Assembly: GCA_944323285.1 (NCBI GenBank)
Contig: CALURV010000007.1
Coordinates: forward strand, 1 to 52,244
Direction of reading: 5' to 3'
From: Candidatus Gastranaerophilales bacterium
GTDB taxonomy: Bacteria; Cyanobacteriota; Vampirovibrionia; Gastranaerophilales; Gastranaerophilaceae
DNA length: 52,244 bases
The notes beneath the pieces are model-generated. The model did no database searches and was not told the DNA's origin. It worked only from the letters and a program-made list of their open reading frames with translations. The translations under genes were made by a program, and so were the position numbers. Below, one piece after another: positions 32,606-39,928 of the stretch. The first letter of the stretch is position 1; every line of letters begins with the position of its first letter.

Positions 32606-33952
32606 TTAATTTTTAAATGATTCGGGCATTAACACAGATATTACCGCATTTTCTATATTCAAATATTCTTTTGCCGTTTCTTTTATTTCTTCAATTGTTA
32701 TATTGTCAATGGTTTTTATATATTCTTCTATACATTCAAGATTATTACATACAGTCATATAATAACCTATTGTTTCTGCAATATCAGAAACAGTTTCTGA
32801 ATTTTCTGCAAAAGCTGCTTTAAGTTTTTTCTTTGCCTTATTCAACTCCCTTTTAGTAATTCCTTCTTCATATATTTTTCTTATCTGTTCTTTTATCTTA
32901 TTTATAGCTTCTTCTTTTGCTTCAGGTTTAAAGTTTGCTTGTACAAATACATTTCCGCCATCTTTAAATTGATAATAATCTGTTGATACGATATTAAAAA
33001 TAGGATTTTTTGTTTTTTCTATTAATTCTTGATATAATCTTGAGCTTTGTCCTGTTCCTAATATAAGGCAAATCATTTCTAAAATAGTAGAAGTTCTTAT
33101 ATCATTTGCTTTAGCTCCTAAAAATCCAAACATTAAAAAGCTTGTATTTATTTGGGAATATTCTTCACAATATTTACCGCCTTTGGGTTGGTTGTCAATT
33201 TTATGTTTAGGCTTTTCTATATTTTTTCTTCCCTTAAAATCAAATTCTTTTGCAATTAATGGAATAATTTCTTTTGGGTTTAAATCTCCAACTATTATTG
33301 TTGTTATATTGCTTGGGGTATAAAAGGTTTTATAATAATCAAGAACAGTTTCTCTTTTTACTGTTGAAATTATTGTTTCATTCCCTATTACATCTCTCTT
33401 ATAAGGGTGAGAAGTGTACATATTATAATTTAAAAGATTGTATACTTTTGTCCAAGGCTGATCTTTTCTCATTCTTATTTCTTCAATAACAACGTGACGT
33501 TCTCTTTTCGTTTTTATTTGGCTATTATTAATATCAAAAGGTTCGCCAATTTCATTTTCAGGAATTATTGGATTAAGCATCATATCTGCATGAAGTTCAA
33601 GAGTTTGTATGAAATTTTTGCCGTCACTTCCTTTTGGAATTGTAACATAATAAAAAGTATAATCTTTCCAAGTAGCTGCATTTACAATGGCTCCTTTTGA
33701 TTCAAGAATTTTATCAAATTCTCCCGCCTTATGTTTATTTGTTCCTTTAAACATTAGATGTTCAAGAAAGTGAGAAATTCCGTTATTTTCATCATTTTCA
33801 TTTATAGAGCCTGTTTTTACCCAGCTGCTTATATTTATTAATTCACCTTTTTTATATGCATATACAATTTTATGACCGCATTCTCTTTCATATATTTCAA
33901 CCGGTTTTTCTAAAAATGGGTATTTGACCAGCTTCTTTTTTATATTTTTCAT
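32606..33952 (-). CDS. M16-family zinc metallopeptidase, active subunit
   Basis: 448 aa. The inverted zinc motif HxxEH is HFLEH at 61-65 ('GISHFLEHLMFKGT'). A downstream Glu-rich segment 'VVIEEIRMRKDQPW' (~153-166) supplies the third ligand. The fold continues with 'YKTFYTPSNITTIIVGDL' and the C-terminal domain 'GTGQSSRLYQELIEK'. It cleaves peptides, probably together with the inactive paralogue encoded next. First gene of a four-gene operon (M16 active, M16 inactive, TPR, thioesterase). No obvious signal peptide, in contrast to periplasmic PqqL-type members. Confidence 0.93.
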   Translation of the reverse strand: MKNIKKKLVKYPFLEKPVEIYERECGHKIVYAYKKGELINISSWVKTGSINENDENNGISHFLEHLMFKGTNKHKAGEFDKILESKGAIVNAATWKDYTFYYVTIPKGSDGKNFIQTLELHADMMLNPIIPENEIGEPFDINNSQIKTKRERHVVIEEIRMRKDQPWTKVYNLLNYNMYTSHPYKRDVIGNETIISTVKRETVLDYYKTFYTPSNITTIIVGDLNPKEIIPLIAKEFDFKGRKNIEKPKHKIDNQPKGGKYCEEYSQINTSFLMFGFLGAKANDIRTSTILEMICLILGTGQSSRLYQELIEKTKNPIFNIVSTDYYQFKDGGNVFVQANFKPEAKEEAINKIKEQIRKIYEEGITKRELNKAKKKLKAAFAENSETVSDIAETIGYYMTVCNNLECIEEYIKTIDNITIEEIKETAKEYLNIENAVISVLMPESFKN

Positions 33953-34084
33953 TGTATAACCTCTGCATAATATTTAACTTTATTAATTGTATCAGATTTT
34001 AAAGTATTTTCATAATATTGAAGCAACTTTTTTTTTGTTCAAGTTTTCTATTCAACATACAACATGCAATAAAGGATTTTTTAA

Positions 34085-34489
34085 ATGAATATAAGACCTG
34101 TATCTTTTGGCTCTTTAATGGTTTTTACATTAAATGATAATAAACCTAAAGCGGATATTCCTACCTTAATGAAAATTTCTTTTAATAATAATAAGCAATT
34201 AAAACAATATACACTTACAGATACAGTTAGTTTTAGTGAAAAAATAGATGGTACTGTTCATAATGCAGCTAAAAATTTTGCAGAAGATTTAGATAGACTT
34301 TATAAAAAGGAATTACCTAAAGGTTCTAAAAGAGTAAAATTAACAGAAGTTGATTTTTATGTTAATCCGAGAGAAACGCAAAAAAGATATTTTTTAACTG
34401 CAGCTACTAATGATGACGAAAATAAAATTCATGAAATACTAAGCCAAAGTTCTGTTTTCTATACGGCTAAGTTTAGTAATAAGAGATAG
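34085..34489 (+). CDS. Small hypothetical protein with N-terminal 'PVSFGS' motif
   Basis: 134 aa, not recognised. Starts MNIRPVSFGSLMVFTL; the S-F-G/K-(S/G) motif near the N-terminus recurs in two other proteins of this window (starting at 11639 minus and 42498 plus). The rest is mixed alpha/beta with many charged residues ('NAAKNFAEDLDRLYKKELPKGSKRVKLTEVDFYVNPRETQKRYFLTAATNDDENKIHEIL'). No transmembrane segment. Ribosome-binding site AAAGGATTTTTTAA. Its last 17 bases overlap the convergent lipoate-ligase gene. Confidence 0.75.
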   Translation: MNIRPVSFGSLMVFTLNDNKPKADIPTLMKISFNNNKQLKQYTLTDTVSFSEKIDGTVHNAAKNFAEDLDRLYKKELPKGSKRVKLTEVDFYVNPRETQKRYFLTAATNDDENKIHEILSQSSVFYTAKFSNKR

Positions 34490-35156
34490 AAAAATATTTT
34501 TGAAATCCTTTTTTCATTGCTTCAATTATATCTTTTCTTTGAAGGTTTTGATTGATTTCATTTATTGAAATTATTGTTTCTGATGATGTCTTTTCATTGA
34601 AAATTTTCTCAATTAATTTTTGATTGTAGCTAAATAGTATGGAACCGTGTTGCAGAATATAATTATTTTTTCTATATTGGGCAGAACCTATAAGCTTTTT
34701 CCCGTTATAAGAAAGATCAGCTCCGGTTGATAATAACATGCAATAGTCAAAAGATGTATTCCTTTTTTTTGAATTTCCTATCTCAAGTGTGATATCTATA
34801 TTTTTAAATCCTTCAATTATGGCAGAAGAAATTTCTTTGTATGATTGAATTACACTTTCTCCTGAATGTAAAAATTCGATAGGACATACAAAAGAATATG
34901 TTACTTCATCGTCGTGAAGCAGACCTCTTCCTCCGGTTACTCTTTTTACTATGTCTATGTTATTTTGGCTGCAATAGTTTATATTAATATGTTCAAGTGT
35001 TTGATTTCTGCCCAAAGAAACACATTTTGGGCTCCAGCCATAAAATCTTATTATTGGTTCTTTTTCTTTATTTTTAATTGCAGATTCTAAAATTTCAGAA
35101 TCTGTTTTCATATTTATTTCGCCTGTATTTACTTTATAATCTATTAATTTAGCCAT
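34473..35156 (-). CDS. Lipoate-protein ligase / octanoyltransferase-like (BPL/LPL fold)
   Basis: 227 aa. 'PIIRFYGWSPKCVSLGRNQ' (~34-52), 'VKRVTGGRGLLHDDEVTYSFVCP' (~69-91; family R-R-x-(S/T)-GG-x-x-x-H) and 'KLIGSAQYRKNNYILQHGSILF' (~153-174, with the conserved Lys) place it with LplA/LipM. It attaches lipoyl or octanoyl groups to lipoyl domains of dehydrogenases or GcvH. LplA and LipM cannot be separated confidently by eye. No ribosome-binding site precedes the ATG; a TAAAAT box lies six bases before it. The 3' end overlaps the convergent small gene by 17 nt. No lipoylated partner gene is in the window. Confidence 0.85.
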   Translation of the reverse strand: MAKLIDYKVNTGEINMKTDSEILESAIKNKEKEPIIRFYGWSPKCVSLGRNQTLEHININYCSQNNIDIVKRVTGGRGLLHDDEVTYSFVCPIEFLHSGESVIQSYKEISSAIIEGFKNIDITLEIGNSKKRNTSFDYCMLLSTGADLSYNGKKLIGSAQYRKNNYILQHGSILFSYNQKLIEKIFNEKTSSETIISINEINQNLQRKDIIEAMKKGFQKYFSISYY

Positions 35157-35209
35157 AAGGTTATTTTATATCATAAACTTGCAGATTATAAAATAATTGG
35201 AGGTTTATT

Positions 35210-35791
35210 ATGGAAAAATTACAATTAAAAAATACAAGAACCAGAGAAAACTTAATGAAAGCTTTTGCCGGGGAATCTATGGCAAGAAATAGATACTGTA
35301 TGTTTGCATCAATTGCTGAAAAAGAAGGTTATATTGAAGTCGCCCAGACATTTAGAAATACCGCCTTAAATGAAAAAGAACATGCTGAAATTTATTTTAA
35401 ATTTCTTGACGGAGATGATGTTGAAATAAATAATGCATCATATCCAAGCTGTTATGGTGATACTTTATCTAATTTACTTTGTGCAAGTAAATATGAAGAA
35501 GAAGAAAATCAAATTCTTTATCCAGACTTTGGAAGAATTGCTAAAGAAGAAGGCTTTGATAAAATTTCTGCAGCTTTCTATAATATAGCTTCTATTGAGG
35601 CTCATCACGCACAACGTTATAGAAAACTTGCAGAAAGATTAGAAAAACAAATAATGTTTAAAAATGATAAAAAAATAAAGTGGATGTGCCAGCATTGCGG
35701 GTTTGTTTTTGAAGATTTAGAAGCTCCTAAAAAATGCCCTGTTTGTTCTAAAGAACAAGGTTATTTCTTTAGATTATGTGATTGCTTCTAG
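35210..35791 (+). CDS. rbr: Rubrerythrin
   Basis: 193 aa. The N-terminal ferritin-like di-iron domain has 'FAGESMARNRYCMFASIAEKEGY', 'NEKEHAEIYFKFL' and 'IASIEAHHAQRYRKL' supplying the Glu/His ligands. The C-terminal rubredoxin-like iron site is 'CQHCGFVFEDLEAPKKCPVC' (~158-177). It reduces hydrogen peroxide in anaerobes using electrons from NADH via rubredoxin-type partners. Excellent ribosome-binding site TTGGAGGTTTATT. Monocistronic, followed by repeat copy 4, whose first hairpin could act as its terminator. Confidence 0.96.
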   Translation: MEKLQLKNTRTRENLMKAFAGESMARNRYCMFASIAEKEGYIEVAQTFRNTALNEKEHAEIYFKFLDGDDVEINNASYPSCYGDTLSNLLCASKYEEEENQILYPDFGRIAKEEGFDKISAAFYNIASIEAHHAQRYRKLAERLEKQIMFKNDKKIKWMCQHCGFVFEDLEAPKKCPVCSKEQGYFFRLCDCF

Positions 35792-35800
35792 TAAAAAGAC

Positions 35801-35978
35801 TGTCCGAAAAAAATTCACGATAAGCTGAAAGAGTGAGTGAATTTTTTTACAAAACGAACCAAAAACTTTGTTTTTGAGAGAGCTTGTATCCGTGTGAAAC
35901 GAAGGTTAGCAGAGTTTTCAAAAGGTGAGTACTTTGTTATCGTCTCATCGTCGCTAACAAAGTGCGATACTAGATTAA
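35801..35978 (+). repeat. Dispersed ~180-bp intergenic repeat, copy 4 (full length; hairpin core inverted)
   Basis: Same ends (TGTCCGA...TAGATTAA) and the same three hairpins as copies 1 and 2. The third hairpin at 35931-35963 has arms ACTTTGTTA/TAACAAAGT, but its core TCGTCTCATCGTCGC is the reverse complement (13 of 15) of copy 2's core. It lies between the convergent 3' ends of rubrerythrin (35791) and dCMP deaminase (35997). A 64-codon open frame crosses it, but it is repeat sequence and not a credible gene. Confidence 0.92.
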
Positions 35979-35996
35979 ATATCTTTATGATGTCTT

Positions 35997-36458
35997 TTAT
36001 TTTGCACAAGAATAAAATTGTTCTGTTAATTCTTTTTTTATTTCTTCAACGGATATATGTTCAATAGGTGAAGTATCATCTTTTCTTAAATAAACATCCT
36101 TAAGACCTGCCTGAACTATAAATCTTTTGCATAATATACATATAAAATTGTGTCCATATATGTACATGGTTGCGTCTTTACAGCGATCTTGACCTGCTTG
36201 AATAATAGCATTTTGTTCCGCATGAATACTTCTGCAAGTTTCATACATTGTTCCTGATGGAATTTTATTTTCTATACGATAACATTTACCTAGCTCCATA
36301 CAAGAAACTACTTTTGATGGAGTTCCATTATATCCTGTCGCTTTTATTTTTTTATCTTCACCTACTATTACAGCTCCCACATGAGCTCTTAAACAGTTTG
36401 AACGTGATGCACATGTTTTTGCTATTTCAAGAAAATATTCATTCCATTCTTTTACCAT
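35997..36458 (-). CDS. dCMP deaminase-family protein (ComEB-like)
   Basis: 153 aa from the ATG at 36458. The zinc motif HAEQNAI (~73-79) carries the catalytic Glu and the first ligand. The second motif, normally P-C-x-x-C, reads I-C-I-L-C (~103-107), keeping both cysteines. 'SRSNCLRAHVGAVIVGEDKKIKATGYNGTPS' (~15-45) is the conserved N-terminal strand. It deaminates dCMP to dUMP for thymidylate synthesis. A longer start at 36479 exists, but GGAGG lies five bases before the 36458 ATG, so the shorter form is chosen. Convergent with rubrerythrin across repeat copy 4. Confidence 0.92.
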   Translation of the reverse strand: MVKEWNEYFLEIAKTCASRSNCLRAHVGAVIVGEDKKIKATGYNGTPSKVVSCMELGKCYRIENKIPSGTMYETCRSIHAEQNAIIQAGQDRCKDATMYIYGHNFICILCKRFIVQAGLKDVYLRKDDTSPIEHISVEEIKKELTEQFYSCAK

Positions 36459-36586
36459 ATTTCCTCCAGAAGTCTTCATATATATATTATCAAACTATTT
36501 CATGACTTCATAATAAGTAACAATATATTGTAAAGTATTTATACTTTATTCATTATTAACTCTAAAATATTATTAGTAGGTGAACT

Positions 36587-37528
36587 ATGTATACTACTGA
36601 TACCATTTCTGAAAATGATAAAAAAATCTGGATAAGTATAACCGGATATAGGACTTTATTAATTCTCATCAGTTTACTTAAAGAAGGCAAAACTATTGAT
36701 GAGCTTGTTCAGATACTTAAAAATGATAATATTACAAGTAAATCTGTTTCTAAAGATACAGTAAGACTAACTATAAATACTCTTAAATCTGCCGGTTGTG
36801 CTATTTTAAGACCTTCTAAATCTAATGGGTATAAGTATGAATTGATGGAACATCCTTATTCCCTTAATATTTCTAAATTTGATTTTGATTCTTTAATGTT
36901 AATTAGGGATAGAATATCTAATGAATTAAGCTGGAAAAAAGTATTAGATTTGAATAATTTATTTTCAAAAATTATTGCTTTAACATCAAATAATTCTTAT
37001 ATTGAAATCTGTGAAAATGAAAAACTTTTAAATAATGTTAATTTAAAAATTTTATCTGAACTTTCAAAGCCAAATCTAAAAGGGAAAAAAATAAAAGTTA
37101 AATATTTATCTCCAAAAAATGGTGAAGAAGATATTGATATAATTATTCAGAAAATTATATATGAACATAAAAAGTTATATTTGAGCGGTTATATTTTTAA
37201 ATATAATAAAGTTAGTTTATTGAATATTGAAAGAATAAAGAAAATATTGGCTATAGATATTTCCGAAAGAATAAATATTAATGATTATTATGAAGTTGAA
37301 TATGAATTATTTGGAAATTCTTATAATCAATATGAACCTGCTTCTTATGAAGAAATTATAAAAAAGAATAAAAATTCAATTATAATTAGAGCAAAAGTTC
37401 TTAATGAATTTTGCTTTATTCAAAGATTATTTCTTTTTGGCAGCGATTTTAAGATAATTTCTCCTTCTTTTTTTAAAGAAAAATTAATTGATAAAATATT
37501 ACAAATACAAAAAGGATATCAAGAATGA
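36587..37528 (+). CDS. WYL-domain transcriptional regulator (first of pair)
   Basis: 313 aa. An N-terminal winged helix-turn-helix spans about 18-88 ('RTLLILISLLKEGKTIDELVQILKND...SKDTVRLTINTLKSAGC'). A WYL-type ligand-binding domain is in about 165-235 ('KKIKVKYLSPKNGEEDIDIIIQKIIYEHKKLYLSGYIFKYNKVSLLNIERIKKI'), and a WCX-like C-terminal extension follows. WYL proteins sense nucleic acid fragments or nucleotides and are often repressors; PafBC in Actinobacteria is a paired example. It overlaps the second regulator by 4 nt (ATGA). Ribosome-binding site AGGTG before the ATG. Confidence 0.82.
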   Translation: MYTTDTISENDKKIWISITGYRTLLILISLLKEGKTIDELVQILKNDNITSKSVSKDTVRLTINTLKSAGCAILRPSKSNGYKYELMEHPYSLNISKFDFDSLMLIRDRISNELSWKKVLDLNNLFSKIIALTSNNSYIEICENEKLLNNVNLKILSELSKPNLKGKKIKVKYLSPKNGEEDIDIIIQKIIYEHKKLYLSGYIFKYNKVSLLNIERIKKILAIDISERININDYYEVEYELFGNSYNQYEPASYEEIIKKNKNSIIIRAKVLNEFCFIQRLFLFGSDFKIISPSFFKEKLIDKILQIQKGYQE

Positions 37529-38445
37529 CAAAACCTGATAAAAATTTTGATACGGGTTTAAGAATACTTGAAGTATTAAAGATACTTCAAAATAAAGATG
37601 TGTCAAAAAATGATATTATTAATGAATTAAAGAATAATAATCTTTTTGAAAGTGTATACACCCCTGAAGCTTTTATTAAATATTTTAATACTTTTGAGTT
37701 AATTGGTTTAGTTATAGAAAAAGAGAAAAATGTCTATAAACTTAAAAATTCTCTTTTAAAAGTTAGTTTATCTAAAAATGAAATTGATGTTCTCGTTGAT
37801 TTAGTTAGATATATAAAAAAATTACATAATAAAAAGATAGAAACGGCAATAAAAAATTTAATATACAAATTTATAAAATATACAGATACTAATACCCAAG
37901 AAATTGTATTAAAAACTTTACAAGAAATAGATTGTAATATGAATGGAAATAACAATACAATTGGATTCCTTGAAAAATTATTATATGATAATCAACTTGT
38001 TACGATAACTTATTACAAGAATAAATTTATTCAAGACAATATAACAGTAACCATAAAAGAAATTATTGAAAAAAATAATGATATTATAATTGTTTGCTAT
38101 GACAGTTCAAAATCGAGAAATAAAAAGATTTATTTATCCTCTATTATATCAATAAAACAGTCTCCTCAGAAAGCATCAAATTCTCAATATTTAAATTCGG
38201 TTGTTTTCAGATTATATGGCAGGTTGGCTTCTTTATATAAACTTAAGACATCTGAAACTGTACTAGATTTTTCTAAAGATTATATTACTGTTTCTAATAC
38301 AGAAGAAGATAAAGACATTTTATTAAGAAGACTTTTAAAATATGGTGAAAGTTGTAAGATAATAAAACCCCAAATTATGCAAAAAGAATTTATTTCTCTG
38401 ACTAATGATATATTAAAAAATCTTCAGGAGGAAAAAATAGGATGA
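37525..38445 (+). CDS. WYL-like transcriptional regulator (second of pair, divergent)
   Basis: 306 aa with the same overall plan as the preceding gene: N-terminal helical DNA-binding region ('GLRILEVLKILQNKDVSKNDIINELKNNN', 10-38), a linker, and a weaker WYL-like core ('LYDNQLVTITYYKNKFIQDNITVTIKEIIEKNNDIIIVCYDSSKSRNKKIYLSSIISIK', about 152-212). The WYL tripeptide itself is not preserved. Coupled by 4-nt overlaps to the WYL gene before and the DUF4127 gene after, so the three are one unit. Likely a heterodimer partner of the first regulator; this is inference from PafB/PafC-like pairs. Confidence 0.72.
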   Translation: MTKPDKNFDTGLRILEVLKILQNKDVSKNDIINELKNNNLFESVYTPEAFIKYFNTFELIGLVIEKEKNVYKLKNSLLKVSLSKNEIDVLVDLVRYIKKLHNKKIETAIKNLIYKFIKYTDTNTQEIVLKTLQEIDCNMNGNNNTIGFLEKLLYDNQLVTITYYKNKFIQDNITVTIKEIIEKNNDIIIVCYDSSKSRNKKIYLSSIISIKQSPQKASNSQYLNSVVFRLYGRLASLYKLKTSETVLDFSKDYITVSNTEEDKDILLRRLLKYGESCKIIKPQIMQKEFISLTNDILKNLQEEKIG

Positions 38446-39893
38446 TAAATATTGCATTAATTCCTATTGATAATAGACCTGTTTGTTATCAACTTCCTAA
38501 ACAAATTGCAAGTTTATCAAAAGACTGTAATCTTATATTGCCTGATATTAAATTACTCGGTGATCTTAATCATAATGCGGATATAGATATAATTTTAAAA
38601 TGGCTCGAAAATTTAACTGATATTGATATAATTATTATTTCTTTAGATACAATTGCTTATGGAGGGTTAATTCCTTCCAGAAGAAGTAATGATAAATTTG
38701 ATGTAATAAAATCAAGAATAGATAAATTAAAAGAAATAATAGAAAAGAAAAATTCTAAAGTTTATGCTTTCTCAAGTATTATGCGTATCTCAAATAATAA
38801 TATTAATGAAGAAGAAAAAGAATATTGGAATTTATATGGGAAAAAAATTTTTGAATATTCTTATAATTTACATAAAAATAAGAAAATGCTACAATCAGGC
38901 GGTTTATCTGTTATAGATGAAATAACTACAGAAATCCCTAAAGATATACTTAGTGATTATCTAGAGACAAGAAAAAGAAATTTTAAAATAAATAAATATT
39001 ATATTGAATTAAAAAGACTTGGATATATAAATACGCTTGTTTTTTCTAAAGATGATTGCAGTGAATACGGATTGAATGTTGAAGAAGCAGAAAATTTAAA
39101 AGAATTATCAAAAGGAATAAGTGAAATATATATAAAAACAGGTGCTGATGAAATCCCTTTATCATTATTGTCAAGAGTATTAAATAAAGATAAACGAATA
39201 AAAATAGCATCTGTTTATACAAATCCCGATTATATAAATAAAATATCAAAGTATGAAGATATAAGTGTAAAAGAATCTGTAGAATCTCAAATAGAACTTG
39301 CCGGCGGAATAGTTACTGATGAAAAGAATTGTGATTTGATTTTACTTGTTAATAATTTCAAAGAAGAACAAGGAGAACTTGTTATGAATGTAAATGTTCC
39401 GTTGTTTAATAATACGCTTGTTCTACCTGATAAACCTTATTTTATAGCAGATATATTAAATGCGAATGGGAGTGATAATGATTTCATAAAAGCATTATTT
39501 ACTTATGATTCATTAAAAGAGTTTTATGGATATAGCGCCTGGAATACTACCGGAAATACATTAGGCAGTGCAATAGCAGCAGCACTAACTTATTTTGGAG
39601 CAAAACATCCTAACAAAGATGCCTTTGAACTGCTTCAACTTACAAGATTTTTGGATGATTGGGCATATCAGGCAAATGTCAGAACAATTATCAGAAATAA
39701 TTCTGAAAATTTATCTGCTACAGTTTTAAAAATGAACATGCATGAATTTGAAAAAATTATTTATAATAAGTTTGGTATAAAGAAACATAAAATAGAATAT
39801 AAATTCCCTTGGCAGAGATTTTTTGAAATAGAGATAAATATAAAGAAAAGATATATAAAAATACCATTTATTGATATATTGTTTTATGAGTGA
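38442..39893 (+). CDS. DUF4127 family protein
   Basis: 483 aa. Opens 'INIALIPIDNRPVCYQLPKQIA' and continues 'IIIISLDTIAYGGLIPSRR' (~60-80) and 'VYAFSSIMRISNN', which are the features I associate with DUF4127. Later come 'ELAGGIVTDEKNCDLILLVNNF' and 'YSAWNTTGNTLGSAIAAALTYFG' (~360-385). No biochemical function is known to me; the pattern suggests a soluble enzyme-like alpha/beta protein. Strong ribosome-binding site (AGGAGG) inside the end of the upstream WYL-like gene, with a 4-nt overlap. Being third in this operon, it is the probable effector or target of the WYL pair. Confidence 0.85.
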   Translation: MINIALIPIDNRPVCYQLPKQIASLSKDCNLILPDIKLLGDLNHNADIDIILKWLENLTDIDIIIISLDTIAYGGLIPSRRSNDKFDVIKSRIDKLKEIIEKKNSKVYAFSSIMRISNNNINEEEKEYWNLYGKKIFEYSYNLHKNKKMLQSGGLSVIDEITTEIPKDILSDYLETRKRNFKINKYYIELKRLGYINTLVFSKDDCSEYGLNVEEAENLKELSKGISEIYIKTGADEIPLSLLSRVLNKDKRIKIASVYTNPDYINKISKYEDISVKESVESQIELAGGIVTDEKNCDLILLVNNFKEEQGELVMNVNVPLFNNTLVLPDKPYFIADILNANGSDNDFIKALFTYDSLKEFYGYSAWNTTGNTLGSAIAAALTYFGAKHPNKDAFELLQLTRFLDDWAYQANVRTIIRNNSENLSATVLKMNMHEFEKIIYNKFGIKKHKIEYKFPWQRFFEIEINIKKRYIKIPFIDILFYE

Positions 39894-39928
39894 TATAACT
39901 TATTATATGTACATGAGAAGGGAAAAAT

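Noticed and set aside
35815-36009. 64-codon minus-strand frame and an overlapping plus-strand 76-codon frame across repeat copy 4
   Set aside because: The residues are translated repeat DNA, and the frames are not kept intact in the other three copies.
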